Part shown: positions 8,437 to 16,956 of the stretch, one piece after another | How the letters are laid out: each line of letters starts with the position of its first letter | Numbering within the stretch: position 1 is the stretch's first letter | Notes under the pieces: model-generated | What the model was told of the DNA's origin: nothing | Database searches by the model: none | What the model saw: the letters and a program-made list of their open reading frames with translations, nothing else | NCBI RefSeq assembly: GCF_001709345.1 | Contig: NZ_MDTQ01000001.1 | Coordinates: 3,720,023 to 3,784,022 of the forward strand | DNA: 64,000 bases | Reading direction: 5' to 3' | Source of the DNA: Terasakiispira papahanaumokuakeensis | GTDB lineage: Bacteria; Pseudomonadota; Gammaproteobacteria; Pseudomonadales; Halomonadaceae | Translations under genes and position numbers: made by a program

Positions 8437-10416
8437 TTGAACGATATGGCAAAGAATCTCATTCTCTGGTTGATCATCGCGGCAGTATTACTGACGGTGT
8501 TCAACAATTTTAGTGTGGATACTTCTACGAACGGGATGAATTATTCCCAGTTTGTGAAGGAAGTCCAGCAAGAGCAGGTGCGTCAGGTCACCATTGATGG
8601 GTATACCATCAAAGGTGAGCGTAATGACGGGTCTCGCTTTGAAACTGTGCGTCCGGCGGCTGAAGATCCCAAGTTGATTGATGATCTGTTGACTCACAAC
8701 GTGGTGATCAAAGGGCAGAAGCCGGAGCAGCAAAGCTTGTGGTCTCGTTTGCTTGTGGCCAGCTTCCCGATTTTGCTGATTATGGCTATCTTCCTGTTCT
8801 TTATGCGTCAGATGCAGGGCGGCGCTGGGGGCAAAGGTGGCCCTATGAGCTTTGGTAAATCCAAAGCGAAGCTGCTGTCGCCGGATCAGGTGAAAACAAC
8901 CTTCTCCGATGTGGCCGGTTGTGATGAAGCTAAAGATGACGTTCAGGAAATGGTCGATTTCCTGCGTGATCCGGGCAAATTCCAGCGCCTAGGTGGGAAG
9001 ATCCCGCGCGGTGTGCTGATGGCCGGCCCGCCCGGAACCGGTAAAACCCTGTTGGCTAAGGCCATCGCCGGTGAGGCGAAAGTCCCCTTCTTCTCGATTT
9101 CGGGTTCCGATTTCGTCGAGATGTTTGTCGGGGTGGGGGCGTCACGTGTCCGTGATATGTTTGAGCAGGCGAAGAAGCAATCCCCCTGCATTATCTTTAT
9201 TGATGAGATTGATGCGGTCGGTCGCCACCGTGGTGCGGGTATGGGGGGCGGTCATGATGAACGTGAGCAAACCCTGAACCAGCTGTTGGTCGAGATGGAT
9301 GGTTTTGAGGCCAATGATGGCATTATCGTGATTGCGGCGACCAACCGTCCTGATGTACTGGATCAGGCCCTCTTGCGTCCGGGCCGTTTTGACCGCCAAG
9401 TGGTGGTACCGCTGCCGGATATCCGCGGCCGTGAACAGATCCTGAAAGTCCATATGCGTAAAGTGCCGATGAGTGATGGGGTTGAGCCGTCATTGATTGC
9501 ACGCGGGACACCGGGCTTTTCTGGGGCCGATCTGGCCAACTTAGTGAACGAAGCGGCGCTGTTTGCGGCCCGTCGTAATCGTCGCTTGGTCGGGATGCAA
9601 GAGTTTGAAGACGCGAAAGACAAAATCATGATGGGCGCTGAGCGCAAGAGCATGGTGATGTCTGAGCGGGATAAAGAGATGACCGCCTATCACGAATCGG
9701 GCCATGCGATTCTGGGGCGTTTATTACCCGCGCATGACCCGGTTTATAAAGTCACGATTATTCCGCGTGGCCGCGCACTGGGGGTCACGATGTTCCTGCC
9801 GGAGGAAGACAAGGTGTCTTACTCCAAACGCTATCTGCTCAGCCGGATTACCTCCGCGTATGGTGGGCGTATTGCGGAAGATATGTTCTACGGCAGTGAG
9901 TGGGTCTCGACTGGCGCACAGAATGATATCCAGCAGGCCACCAATATGGCCCGTAATATGGTCATTAAGTGGGGGCTGTCAGATAAAGCGGGCCCAGTAC
10001 TCTATGGCGAAGATGAAAACGAAAGTTATGGCCGTGGTGGCAGTCAGCTGAATGCCAGTGGCGAAACCGCCAAGATGATTGATGCGGAAGTACGCAAAAT
10101 TCTTGACGATTGCTATGAAGAAGCCACGCAGTTGTTGGAAGCCAACCGCGATAAAATGGAATTGATGAAAGATGCGTTGATGGAATATGAAACCATCGAT
10201 GCCAAACAAATCGATGCCATTATGCAAGGGCGTCCGCCTGAACCGCCTGAGGATTGGGATAAGCCGTCAGGGGGTGATCCGGTGGCCAGTGATGAGGCTG
10301 AGCAGCAAGACGCTTCAACCTCGTCTGCGGATGACACTGCGGATGATGCGTCTTCTGATGATGAGACGCCCAATCGTCGTCCTCAAGACCCGCTGGGTGG
10401 CTCGCCGAATCATTAA
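8437..10416 (+). CDS. ftsH: ATP-dependent zinc metalloprotease FtsH
   Basis: 659 residues. Two N-terminal membrane helices flank a periplasmic domain; the AAA ATPase has Walker A GPPGTGKT at about 198-205 and [11 protein letters not shown] as Walker B; the zinc protease motif HESGH is at about 419. It degrades unassembled membrane proteins and short-lived regulators at the inner membrane. The start is TTG 8437: AGAGGGGG at 8423-8430 is correctly spaced for it, while ATG 8446 would be too far. The acidic Ser/Asp/Ala-rich tail of about 60 residues is expected to be flexible. A clear terminator follows. Confidence 0.97.
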   Translation: MNDMAKNLILWLIIAAVLLTVFNNFSVDTSTNGMNYSQFVKEVQQEQVRQVTIDGYTIKGERNDGSRFETVRPAAEDPKLIDDLLTHNVVIKGQKPEQQSLWSRLLVASFPILLIMAIFLFFMRQMQGGAGGKGGPMSFGKSKAKLLSPDQVKTTFSDVAGCDEAKDDVQEMVDFLRDPGKFQRLGGKIPRGVLMAGPPGTGKTLLAKAIAGEAKVPFFSISGSDFVEMFVGVGASRVRDMFEQAKKQSPCIIFIDEIDAVGRHRGAGMGGGHDEREQTLNQLLVEMDGFEANDGIIVIAATNRPDVLDQALLRPGRFDRQVVVPLPDIRGREQILKVHMRKVPMSDGVEPSLIARGTPGFSGADLANLVNEAALFAARRNRRLVGMQEFEDAKDKIMMGAERKSMVMSERDKEMTAYHESGHAILGRLLPAHDPVYKVTIIPRGRALGVTMFLPEEDKVSYSKRYLLSRITSAYGGRIAEDMFYGSEWVSTGAQNDIQQATNMARNMVIKWGLSDKAGPVLYGEDENESYGRGGSQLNASGETAKMIDAEVRKILDDCYEEATQLLEANRDKMELMKDALMEYETIDAKQIDAIMQGRPPEPPEDWDKPSGGDPVASDEAEQQDASTSSADDTADDASSDDETPNRRPQDPLGGSPNH

Positions 10417-10470
10417 TCATACTGGATTGATGGCGAGTTGCTGATGCCATTACCCTTGTGAAGGCGCTGA

Positions 10471-10495
10471 GGCCCCGCTTATGCGGGGCCTTTTT
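10471..10495 (+). terminator. Rho-independent terminator of ftsH
   Basis: GGCCCCGC (10471-10478) pairs with GCGGGGCC (10483-10490) around a TTAT loop and is followed by five T. It lies 54 bases after the ftsH stop. Confidence 0.92.
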
Positions 10496-10560
10496 ATAAG
10501 TACCGTTGATAAGTACCGTTGATAAGTACCGTTGATAAGTACCGTTGATAAGCGCTGTTG
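10496..10560 (+). repeat. Five tandem 13-bp repeats between ftsH and folP
   Basis: The unit ATAAGTACCGTTG runs from 10496, directly after the terminator T tract, to 10560. Copies 1-4 are identical; copy 5 is ATAAGCGCTGTTG, and a sixth partial copy follows. The array sits between the terminator and the folP ribosome site, where the folP promoter would be expected. Confidence 0.93.
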
Positions 10561-10591
10561 ATAAGTACAGGTCATAGAGACAGGACTCCTC

Positions 10592-11461
10592 ATGCTAAAC
10601 GATGACACTCGATCTTTTATCCAGGCGTTGCCCGTATTGCGTTGTGGGTCGCACTCGCTTGATCTGTCGCAACCGCAGGTGATGGGGATTTTGAACGTGA
10701 CCCCGGACTCTTTCTCCGATGGGGGGCGTTTCAATGAGCGAGATCAGGCGCTGCGACATGCCGAGCAGATGCTGCGTGATGGCGCGGCGATGATTGATGT
10801 GGGCGGTGAATCCACTCGCCCTGGCGCGGCGCCCGTCTCGGAGCAACAGGAGTTGGATCGTGTCCTGCCTGTGCTGGAGTGTCTGGTGAAGGAGTTAGGG
10901 GCTTTGGTGTCGCTGGATACCAGTACGCCAGCGGTGATGCGTGAGGGGGCTCGTTTGGGCGCTGGGTTGATTAATGATGTGCGCTCCCTGCGTCGTGACG
11001 GTGCGCTGGAGGCTGCGGCCGAGACGGGGCTTCCGGTGTGTTTGATGCATATGCAGGGGGAGCCCGGTCATATGCAGACCTTGGCCGATTATGATGATGT
11101 CGTGACGGCAGTGACGGCGTTTCTGACCGAGCGGATTCAGGCCTGTGAGCGCGCCGGTATTGCGCGGCATCAGTTAATCCTGGATCCGGGTTTTGGTTTT
11201 GCCAAGACGCTGGCGCATAATCTCTCGCTATTGAATCATCTGGAGGCTTTGCAGTCTTTCCAGTTGCCGATATTAGCGGGCATGTCCCGTAAACGCATGT
11301 TGGGTGAGGTGACGGGGCGTGAAACCGCTGAGCGTCTTCCAGCGGGTTTAGCGGCTCACTTGCTGGCTTTATCCAAAGGCGCGACGATTCTGCGGGTGCA
11401 TGATGTCCGTGAAATGGCCGATGCGGTGGCCTTGGCCTCTGCGGTATGGCAGGCGTCTTAG
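10592..11461 (+). CDS. folP: Dihydropteroate synthase
   Basis: 289 residues. It condenses 6-hydroxymethyl-7,8-dihydropterin pyrophosphate with p-aminobenzoate to give dihydropteroate and is the sulfonamide target. Signatures: VMGILNVTPDSFSDGG and MIDVGGESTRPGA at the pterin site, then LMHMQG, LILDPGFGFAKT and MSRKRMLGE. It starts at ATG 10592 with AGGA upstream. It follows ftsH and precedes glmM, the usual gammaproteobacterial order. The ftsH terminator plus a tandem repeat array separate it from ftsH, so it may have its own promoter. Confidence 0.96.
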   Translation: MLNDDTRSFIQALPVLRCGSHSLDLSQPQVMGILNVTPDSFSDGGRFNERDQALRHAEQMLRDGAAMIDVGGESTRPGAAPVSEQQELDRVLPVLECLVKELGALVSLDTSTPAVMREGARLGAGLINDVRSLRRDGALEAAAETGLPVCLMHMQGEPGHMQTLADYDDVVTAVTAFLTERIQACERAGIARHQLILDPGFGFAKTLAHNLSLLNHLEALQSFQLPILAGMSRKRMLGEVTGRETAERLPAGLAAHLLALSKGATILRVHDVREMADAVALASAVWQAS

Positions 11462-11567
11462 GCGGGCGCTCACGCTCTGAATCATCAAGGTGTTAAGTGT
11501 TTTAAATCATCAATGTTTTGATCGATCAATTTTTTAGACATGAATGGTAAGGTGAAGGTCAACCAGC

Positions 11568-12908
11568 ATGGGACGACGTTATTTCGGTACTGATGGCATT
11601 CGTGGGCGTGTAGGTGAGACGCCCATTACGGCTGATTTTATGCTCCATTTGGGGTGGGCGGCAGGTAAGGTCTTTGCGCGGCAAGGTAAGCGCCACATTC
11701 TGATCGGTAAAGATACGCGCTTGTCGGGCTATATGTTTGAATCAGCGTTAGAAGCTGGGCTTTCTGCCGCGGGTGTGGATGTCAGCTTGGTCGGCCCGAT
11801 GCCCACACCGGCGATTGCCTATTTAACCCAGACGTTCCATGCCGATGCGGGGATTGTGATCAGCGCCTCGCATAATCCCTTTGAAGATAATGGTATCAAG
11901 TTCTTTTCCGGGCAGGGCGAGAAGCTGGCGGATGAGATCGAAGCTGAGATTGAGCGTTGGCTGGATACGCCCATGGAAACAGTGGCGCCTGCGCAGTTAG
12001 GTAAAGCGCGGCGTATTGCTGATGCCGCTGGGCGTTATATCGAGTTTTGTAAGAATACCCTGGCGTTTCATACCAGCCTGAAAGGGCTGCATATCGTGCT
12101 CGACTGCGCTCATGGGGCGACTTATCACATTGCGCCGGCGGTATTCTCTGAGCTCGGGGCGCAAGTCTCAGTGATCGGTAATCAACCCGATGGGTTGAAT
12201 ATCAATAAAGGGGTGGGGTCGACTCACCCGGAAGCGCTGCAGGCTAAAGTGGTCGAGTTGGGTGCTGACCTTGGCATTGCGTTTGATGGTGATGGCGACC
12301 GCGTGATGATGGTGAATCATACGGGACGCCTGATCGATGGTGATGACATTCTCTATATCATTGCGCGATACCTGCTGGATAAGGATCGCCTCAAGGGGGG
12401 CGTGGTCGGCACGCTAATGAGCAACTTTGGGTTGGAAATGGCCTTTAAAGCGCTGGATGTGCCTTTTGTGCGAGCCCAGGTGGGCGATCGCTATGTGATG
12501 GCAGAGTTGCAGGCGCAGGATTGGTTGTTAGGCGGGGAGACGTCTGGCCATATCGTGTGTCGTCATGTACAGAGCACCGGTGATGGGATTGTGTCCGCCC
12601 TTCAGGTGGTGGCCGCGATGGCGCGTAGCGGTAGCTCCTTGGACAGTTTGCTAGAAGGTTTGAAGAAATTACCGCAAAGCTTGGTCAATGTGCGGGTGAC
12701 GGGGGATAAAACCCTGGTGATGCGCCACCCTCAGGTGGTGGCTGCTGTCGCCGATGTCGACGCTCAGTTTGCCGGGCGCGGCCGTGTTTTGCTGCGCCCT
12801 TCGGGGACTGAACCTTTGCTGCGGGTGATGGTGGAAGGTGAGGATAGTGAAGAGGTTCAGCAGGCCGCTGAGCAGATTGCCCGTGTGATTAATGAGGTTG
12901 TGGCTTGA
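11568..12908 (+). CDS. glmM: Phosphoglucosamine mutase
   Basis: 446 residues. It interconverts glucosamine-6-phosphate and glucosamine-1-phosphate for UDP-GlcNAc, feeding peptidoglycan and LPS. The phosphoserine loop [19 protein letters not shown] places the catalytic Ser at about residue 101. Also present are the metal loop [12 protein letters not shown], the sugar-binding GGETSGHI and the phosphate-binding [15 protein letters not shown]. The 106-base gap from folP contains the palindrome TTGATCGATCAA (11518-11529) followed by six T, with a loosely repeated ATCATCAA segment upstream; a weak terminator or attenuator there is possible. Confidence 0.97.
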   Translation: MGRRYFGTDGIRGRVGETPITADFMLHLGWAAGKVFARQGKRHILIGKDTRLSGYMFESALEAGLSAAGVDVSLVGPMPTPAIAYLTQTFHADAGIVISASHNPFEDNGIKFFSGQGEKLADEIEAEIERWLDTPMETVAPAQLGKARRIADAAGRYIEFCKNTLAFHTSLKGLHIVLDCAHGATYHIAPAVFSELGAQVSVIGNQPDGLNINKGVGSTHPEALQAKVVELGADLGIAFDGDGDRVMMVNHTGRLIDGDDILYIIARYLLDKDRLKGGVVGTLMSNFGLEMAFKALDVPFVRAQVGDRYVMAELQAQDWLLGGETSGHIVCRHVQSTGDGIVSALQVVAAMARSGSSLDSLLEGLKKLPQSLVNVRVTGDKTLVMRHPQVVAAVADVDAQFAGRGRVLLRPSGTEPLLRVMVEGEDSEEVQQAAEQIARVINEVVA

Positions 12909-12976
12909 GTCGTTGCGCTGCATTCCCTAAACTACGCCGTTCTCGCTTTTTGGGCGCCCGACGATAGGATCTGAGT

Positions 12977-13723
12977 ATGCGACAGCCCTTGATAGCCGGT
13001 AATTGGAAATTAAATGGTCGGCTGGAAGACAATCAGCGTCTGCTGGAAGCGTTGCGTGGCGCGTCTTCACTGCGGTGTGAAGTGGCGGTGTGTCCGCCCT
13101 TTGTCTATTTGCCTCAGGCGCGCGATCTGTTGGCAGGGTATGATGTGGCGCTGGGGGCACAGGATGTGTCTCGGTTTGAAGCTGGGGCCTATACCGGTGA
13201 AGTCTCGGCGGCCATGTTGGCTGAATTCGATATTCGATATGCGTTAGTCGGCCATTCGGAGCGACGTCGCTTGTTGGCAGAGCATGATGAGATGGTGGCG
13301 GAAAAGGCCAAACGATTAGTGATGGCGGGGATTCGCCCCATTGTCTGTGTTGGTGAAACGCTGGATGAGCGGGATGCCCATCGTACTGAGGCGGTGGTGC
13401 TGGCACAGATGGAAGCGGTATTGAATGCGGTGCCCGAAGCTTATTGGCCAATGTTGGTGCTGGCTTATGAGCCGGTTTGGGCGATTGGTACCGGTTTGAC
13501 CGCGTCACCGCAGCAGGCGCAGGCCGTGCATGCGGTGTTGCGCGAGCGTGTGGCTGAGCGTAGCCCTGAGGTGGCTGCAGCCATTCGCATTCTTTATGGC
13601 GGTAGTATGAAACCCGACAATGCTCGGGATCTGTTGGCAATGCCCGATGTAGATGGTGGCCTGATTGGAGGCGCCTCTTTGAAGGCTGAGCAATTTTTGG
13701 CCATTTGTGAAGCAGCGAGTTGA
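12977..13723 (+). CDS. tpiA: Triosephosphate isomerase
   Basis: 248 residues. It interconverts dihydroxyacetone phosphate and glyceraldehyde-3-phosphate in glycolysis and gluconeogenesis. Catalytic residues are visible: Lys11 in AGNWKLNG, His93 in VGHSERR and Glu165 in AYEPVWAIGTG; the phosphate loop is YGGSMKPDN. The gene lies between glmM and secG, the standard order in Pseudomonas-like bacteria, and its stop overlaps a possible TTG start for secG. A 270-codon open frame antisense to it is a shadow. Confidence 0.97.
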   Translation: MRQPLIAGNWKLNGRLEDNQRLLEALRGASSLRCEVAVCPPFVYLPQARDLLAGYDVALGAQDVSRFEAGAYTGEVSAAMLAEFDIRYALVGHSERRRLLAEHDEMVAEKAKRLVMAGIRPIVCVGETLDERDAHRTEAVVLAQMEAVLNAVPEAYWPMLVLAYEPVWAIGTGLTASPQQAQAVHAVLRERVAERSPEVAAAIRILYGGSMKPDNARDLLAMPDVDGGLIGGASLKAEQFLAICEAAS

Positions 13724-13728
13724 GTAAC

Positions 13729-14280
13729 ATGATTACCATAATTTTGGTTGTACACGTGGTCTTGGCGCTAGGGCTGATCGCGTTGGTATTGATGCAGCAG
13801 GGGAAAGGGGCTGAAGCCGGTGCTGCCTTTGGTGGCGGCTCTTCTCAGACGATGTTCGGTAGCCGTGGCAGTGCCAGCTTTTTTGGCAAACTGACGGCCT
13901 GGCTGGCGGCTGGGTTTTTCCTGACCAGCTTAGGGATGGCCTGGTATGCGGCGCATGAATATGCCCCCGATAGTGGTGTGCCGGATACACAGTTGATCGA
14001 GGAGCATAACCGCGCCTTGCCGAATCTGGACGAGACCGACGATGCGGCCCCGAGTGGGGATCAGTCTGCGGCTCAATCGGCTACCGATGAGGCTGTGGAT
14101 TCGCCTATTGCGCTGCCTGATGAGGGCGCGGCGAAGACGGCAGACGGGGCCCAAGGCGAAGCCGTTGAAGACGGTCACGCGTCTGGGTCCACCGGTCACA
14201 CAGGCGATAGTGCTTTGCCGGCGTTAGAGACCGGTGCTGCGGAAGATCAAAACGCGCCCCAGAGCGGGCAGGCCCAGTAA
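13729..14280 (+). CDS. secG: Preprotein translocase subunit SecG with a long acidic tail
   Basis: 183 residues from ATG 13729; a TTG at 13720 is in frame but gives no better fit. The core of about 75 residues has the two SecG membrane helices and the conserved LMQQGKGAEAGAAFGGGSSQ-type cytoplasmic loop. SecG assists SecYE in protein export. E. coli SecG has 110 residues; here the extra length is an Ala/Glu/Asp/Gly-rich C-terminal tail of about 100 residues, probably disordered. tRNA-Leu(GAG) follows, as in E. coli. Confidence 0.93.
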   Translation: MITIILVVHVVLALGLIALVLMQQGKGAEAGAAFGGGSSQTMFGSRGSASFFGKLTAWLAAGFFLTSLGMAWYAAHEYAPDSGVPDTQLIEEHNRALPNLDETDDAAPSGDQSAAQSATDEAVDSPIALPDEGAAKTADGAQGEAVEDGHASGSTGHTGDSALPALETGAAEDQNAPQSGQAQ

Positions 14281-14393
14281 TTCAAAGGGCGAGAGCGTGT
14301 CGGGTTTGAGGCCCGGCAATGGCTTCGTAAGCCGCTGTTTCGCAATGCTTTCGCGGTGATGTGATCTTTATTGCAGAATATTGCATTAAGGGC

Positions 14394-14422
14394 TTGCCAA
14401 GTGACTGTTGGCCCGCTAGTAT
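14394..14422 (+). promoter_or_regulatory. Sigma-70 promoter of tRNA-Leu
   Basis: TTGCCA (14394-14399) and TAGTAT (14417-14422) are separated by 17 bases. The following sequence is GC-rich (TGCGGGCC), the discriminator type found at stringently controlled stable-RNA promoters. The tRNA begins about 20 bases downstream. Confidence 0.75.
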
Positions 14423-14441
14423 TGCGGGCCTCAACTCAAGA

Positions 14442-14528
14442 GCCGAAGTGGTGGAACTGGTAGACACGCTATCTTGAGGGGGTAGTGGCCGTATGGCCGT
14501 GCGGGTTCGAGTCCCGCCTTCGGCACCA
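14442..14528 (+). tRNA. leuU: tRNA-Leu (anticodon GAG)
   Basis: An 87-base gene with encoded CCA. The acceptor stem GCCGAAG pairs with CTTCGGC. The anticodon stem is CTATC/GGTAG with loop TTGAGGG, placing GAG at 14476-14478, and a long variable arm is typical of tRNA-Leu. Its position after secG matches leuU in E. coli. Confidence 0.95.
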
Positions 14529-14685
14529 TCGTCGCAGATCCGTTAGATTGATCTGTATCGATTAGCTCCGACTGGAAGACGAGCCAGTCAATCATCGTGG
14601 GTTATCGTGACTGTTGTTATGACAGTGACTCGCTTTTAAAACCCATGATGTGGAGTGTCCTACCGGCACATTAACAGGTGCCACC

Positions 14686-14714
14686 TTGACCACAAGACGA
14701 CACGCGTCTATAAT
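14686..14714 (+). promoter_or_regulatory. Strong sigma-70 promoter of the tRNA-fMet-rimP-nusA-infB unit
   Basis: TTGACC (14686-14691) and a consensus TATAAT (14709-14714) are separated by 17 bases. The tRNA begins 14 bases after the -10, so transcription starts a few bases ahead of it. Confidence 0.88.
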
Positions 14715-14727
14715 CCGTGACCTCTGA

Positions 14728-14804
<77 letters not shown>

Positions 14805-14819
14805 AGTTTTTTTCGAAAG

Positions 14820-14843
14820 GCCCCTTTTTATAAGGGGCTTTTT
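14820..14843 (+). terminator. Hairpin with T tract between tRNA-fMet and rimP
   Basis: GCCCCTT (14820-14826) pairs with AAGGGGC (14832-14838) and is followed by TTTTTG. It probably ends most tRNA transcripts and lets a fraction read on into rimP-nusA-infB. Confidence 0.8.
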
Positions 14844-14885
14844 GTTAGCCGCTCGATAGACCCGGGCGGACAGTGGAGCCTACCC

Positions 14886-15374
14886 GTGGCAAGTAAAGAG
14901 TCGCTATTGCAGCAACTGATACAACCGGTAGTCGAATCTCTTGGGTTCGAACTGTGGGGTATCGAGTTCTTTTCTCAGGGTCGACATACCCAGCTTCGTA
15001 TTTATATCGATCGCGAAGCCGGTGTGCACGTGGATGATTGCGCTAAAGTCAGTCACCAGGTGAGCGCCATTATGGATGTCGAAGACCCGATTTCCGGCGA
15101 ATATACGCTGGAAGTTTCCTCTCCTGGCATGGACCGACCGTTGTTCTCCTTGGCGCACTATGAGCGTCTGGCGGGCGAGCGGATTCAGTTAAAGTTACGT
15201 GTCCCCTTTGAAGGGCGTCGTAAGTACACCGGTTTGCTTAAAGGTGTTGAAGCTGATGAAGTCATTCTGCAGGTTGAGGATGAGGAGTACTGTTTTCCTT
15301 TCGATTCCATTGATCAGGCTCGGGTGATTCCGAATTTCGATGGACCGGACAGTTTTCGTGAGGCCAAGGCATGA
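14886..15374 (+). CDS. rimP: Ribosome maturation factor RimP
   Basis: 162 residues from a GTG start. RimP helps assemble the 30S subunit. The N-terminal domain contains [24 protein letters not shown]-like sequence and the [19 protein letters not shown] segment, followed by [15 protein letters not shown] and the C-terminal SH3-like barrel ending in the [10 protein letters not shown] strand. Its ATGA overlap with nusA indicates coupled translation. First protein gene after tRNA-fMet in the nusA-infB operon. Confidence 0.95.
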   Translation: MASKESLLQQLIQPVVESLGFELWGIEFFSQGRHTQLRIYIDREAGVHVDDCAKVSHQVSAIMDVEDPISGEYTLEVSSPGMDRPLFSLAHYERLAGERIQLKLRVPFEGRRKYTGLLKGVEADEVILQVEDEEYCFPFDSIDQARVIPNFDGPDSFREAKA

Positions 15375-16858
15375 GTAAAGAGATTCTGCTGGTGGTGGAT
15401 GCCGTTTCCAATGAGAAAGGCGTACCTAAAGACACCATCTTTGAGGCCATTGAGGCAGCGCTTGCCAGTGCGACACGTAAGCGTTTTGACGAAGATAGTA
15501 AGGCGGATGTCCGCGTCAGTATCGATCGTCAAACAGGCGATTATGACAGTTTCCGTCGCTGGACCGTGGTGGATGATGTCGACTTCGCTGAGCCGGACCG
15601 TGAACTGCCGTTGTCTGAAGTGGAAGACCAGGGCCTAAAAGTCGGTGATGTACGCGAAGAAGAGATCGAATCTATCGCTTTTGGTCGAATTGCCGCACAA
15701 ACCGCTAAGCAAGTGATTGTACAGAAGGTGCGTGAAGCTGAGCGTGCCGAAGTGGTGCGTCAATACATTGAACGCGAAGGCGAGCTGGTCTCTGGTGTGG
15801 TGAAGAAAACCACCCGTGACGGCGTGATTGTCGATCTTGGGGCCAATGCTGAGGCGTATTTATCGCGCTATGAGATGATCCCCGGTGAAAAATTCCGCAT
15901 GAACGACCGTGTTCGTGCCGTGCTTTATGAAGTGAATCCGGAAGCCCGTGGGCCGCAGTTGCTGTTATCGCGGACACGTCCCGAGATGCTGATTGAGCTG
16001 TTCAAAATCGAAGTGCCGGAGATTGCCGAGCAGCTGATCGAGATTCGGGGGGCTGCGCGTGACCCAGGCGCTCGGGCCAAGATTGCGGTGAAAACCAATG
16101 ATCGCCGGATCGACCCGGTCGGTGCCTGTGTCGGGATGCGGGGCTCGCGCGTACAAGCGGTCTCCACGGAATTACGCAATGAGCGTATTGATATTGTGCT
16201 GTGGGATGACAACCCCGCGCAGTTGGTTATCAATGCGATGGCACCTGCGGATGTGGCTTCCATCATCGTTGATGAAGACAGTGGCTCAATGGATGTGGCA
16301 GTCGCTGAAGATAATTTGGCTCAGGCCATTGGCCGTAATGGCCAGAACGTTAAACTGGCACGCGAGTTGACCGGTTGGCGTTTAAATGTAATGACCGAGC
16401 AAGAAGCCGATAGCAAGCAAGAGGAGGAAATGGATTCCCTCATGCAAATGTTCATTCAGAGGCTGGATGTCGACGAAGATGTCGCCCAGGTTCTGGTGGA
16501 AGAAGGCTTTACCAGTCTCGAGGAAGTGGCTTATGTGCCCTTTGACGAAATGCTTGAGATTGACGGCTTTGATGAAGACTTGGTCGAAGAACTGCGTCGC
16601 CGTGCGAAAGATGAACTGCTGACTCAGGCCATTGCCTCAGAGGAAGCTTTGTCGGAAACCGAGGAAGCTCTGCTTGAGCTTGACGGCATGACGCGCGAGT
16701 TGGCTACTGAACTGGCCAAAATAGGTATTACCACCCTGGACGACCTGGCTGAGCAGGCCATCGATGACCTGGCGGATGTTTCCGGTATGACCGAGAAACT
16801 GGCCGGTGAGTTGATTATGGCCGCTCGTGCCAGCTGGTTTGAAGACACTGACGACTAA
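15371..16858 (+). CDS. nusA: Transcription termination/antitermination factor NusA
   Basis: 495 residues. It binds RNA polymerase and nascent RNA, tuning pausing, termination and antitermination. Order: an N-terminal polymerase-binding domain; an S1 domain around 135-200 ([19 protein letters not shown]); KH1 and KH2 ([15 protein letters not shown], then [18 protein letters not shown]); and two C-terminal acidic repeats starting near [16 protein letters not shown] and [15 protein letters not shown]. The two acidic repeats are the gammaproteobacterial form. A hairpin terminator lies between it and infB. Confidence 0.97.
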   Translation: MSKEILLVVDAVSNEKGVPKDTIFEAIEAALASATRKRFDEDSKADVRVSIDRQTGDYDSFRRWTVVDDVDFAEPDRELPLSEVEDQGLKVGDVREEEIESIAFGRIAAQTAKQVIVQKVREAERAEVVRQYIEREGELVSGVVKKTTRDGVIVDLGANAEAYLSRYEMIPGEKFRMNDRVRAVLYEVNPEARGPQLLLSRTRPEMLIELFKIEVPEIAEQLIEIRGAARDPGARAKIAVKTNDRRIDPVGACVGMRGSRVQAVSTELRNERIDIVLWDDNPAQLVINAMAPADVASIIVDEDSGSMDVAVAEDNLAQAIGRNGQNVKLARELTGWRLNVMTEQEADSKQEEEMDSLMQMFIQRLDVDEDVAQVLVEEGFTSLEEVAYVPFDEMLEIDGFDEDLVEELRRRAKDELLTQAIASEEALSETEEALLELDGMTRELATELAKIGITTLDDLAEQAIDDLADVSGMTEKLAGELIMAARASWFEDTDD

Positions 16859-16868
16859 GTTGCAATAG

Positions 16869-16891
16869 CCCCGACACTGGTTCGGGGTTTT
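16869..16891 (+). terminator. Attenuator hairpin between nusA and infB
   Basis: CCCCGA (16869-16874) pairs with TCGGGG (16882-16887), followed by TTTTG. A modest intrinsic terminator inside the operon, which would lower infB expression relative to nusA unless antiterminated. Confidence 0.65.
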
Positions 16892-16956
16892 GCGTTAAGT
16901 CGAAGTAATCATTGATAGACATTGCGTCCGGGGTTAGGGCACAGGAGATTCGGTAA

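Noticed and set aside
10496-10560. DnaA-box or iteron cluster
   Set aside because: The 13-bp unit lacks the TTATCCACA core and there are no replication genes; other arrays in the window have unrelated units.
12927-13739. A 270-codon open frame antisense to tpiA
   Set aside because: It is a Pro/His-rich shadow of the tpiA codons, with no domain, no ribosome site and a fully convincing gene on the other strand.
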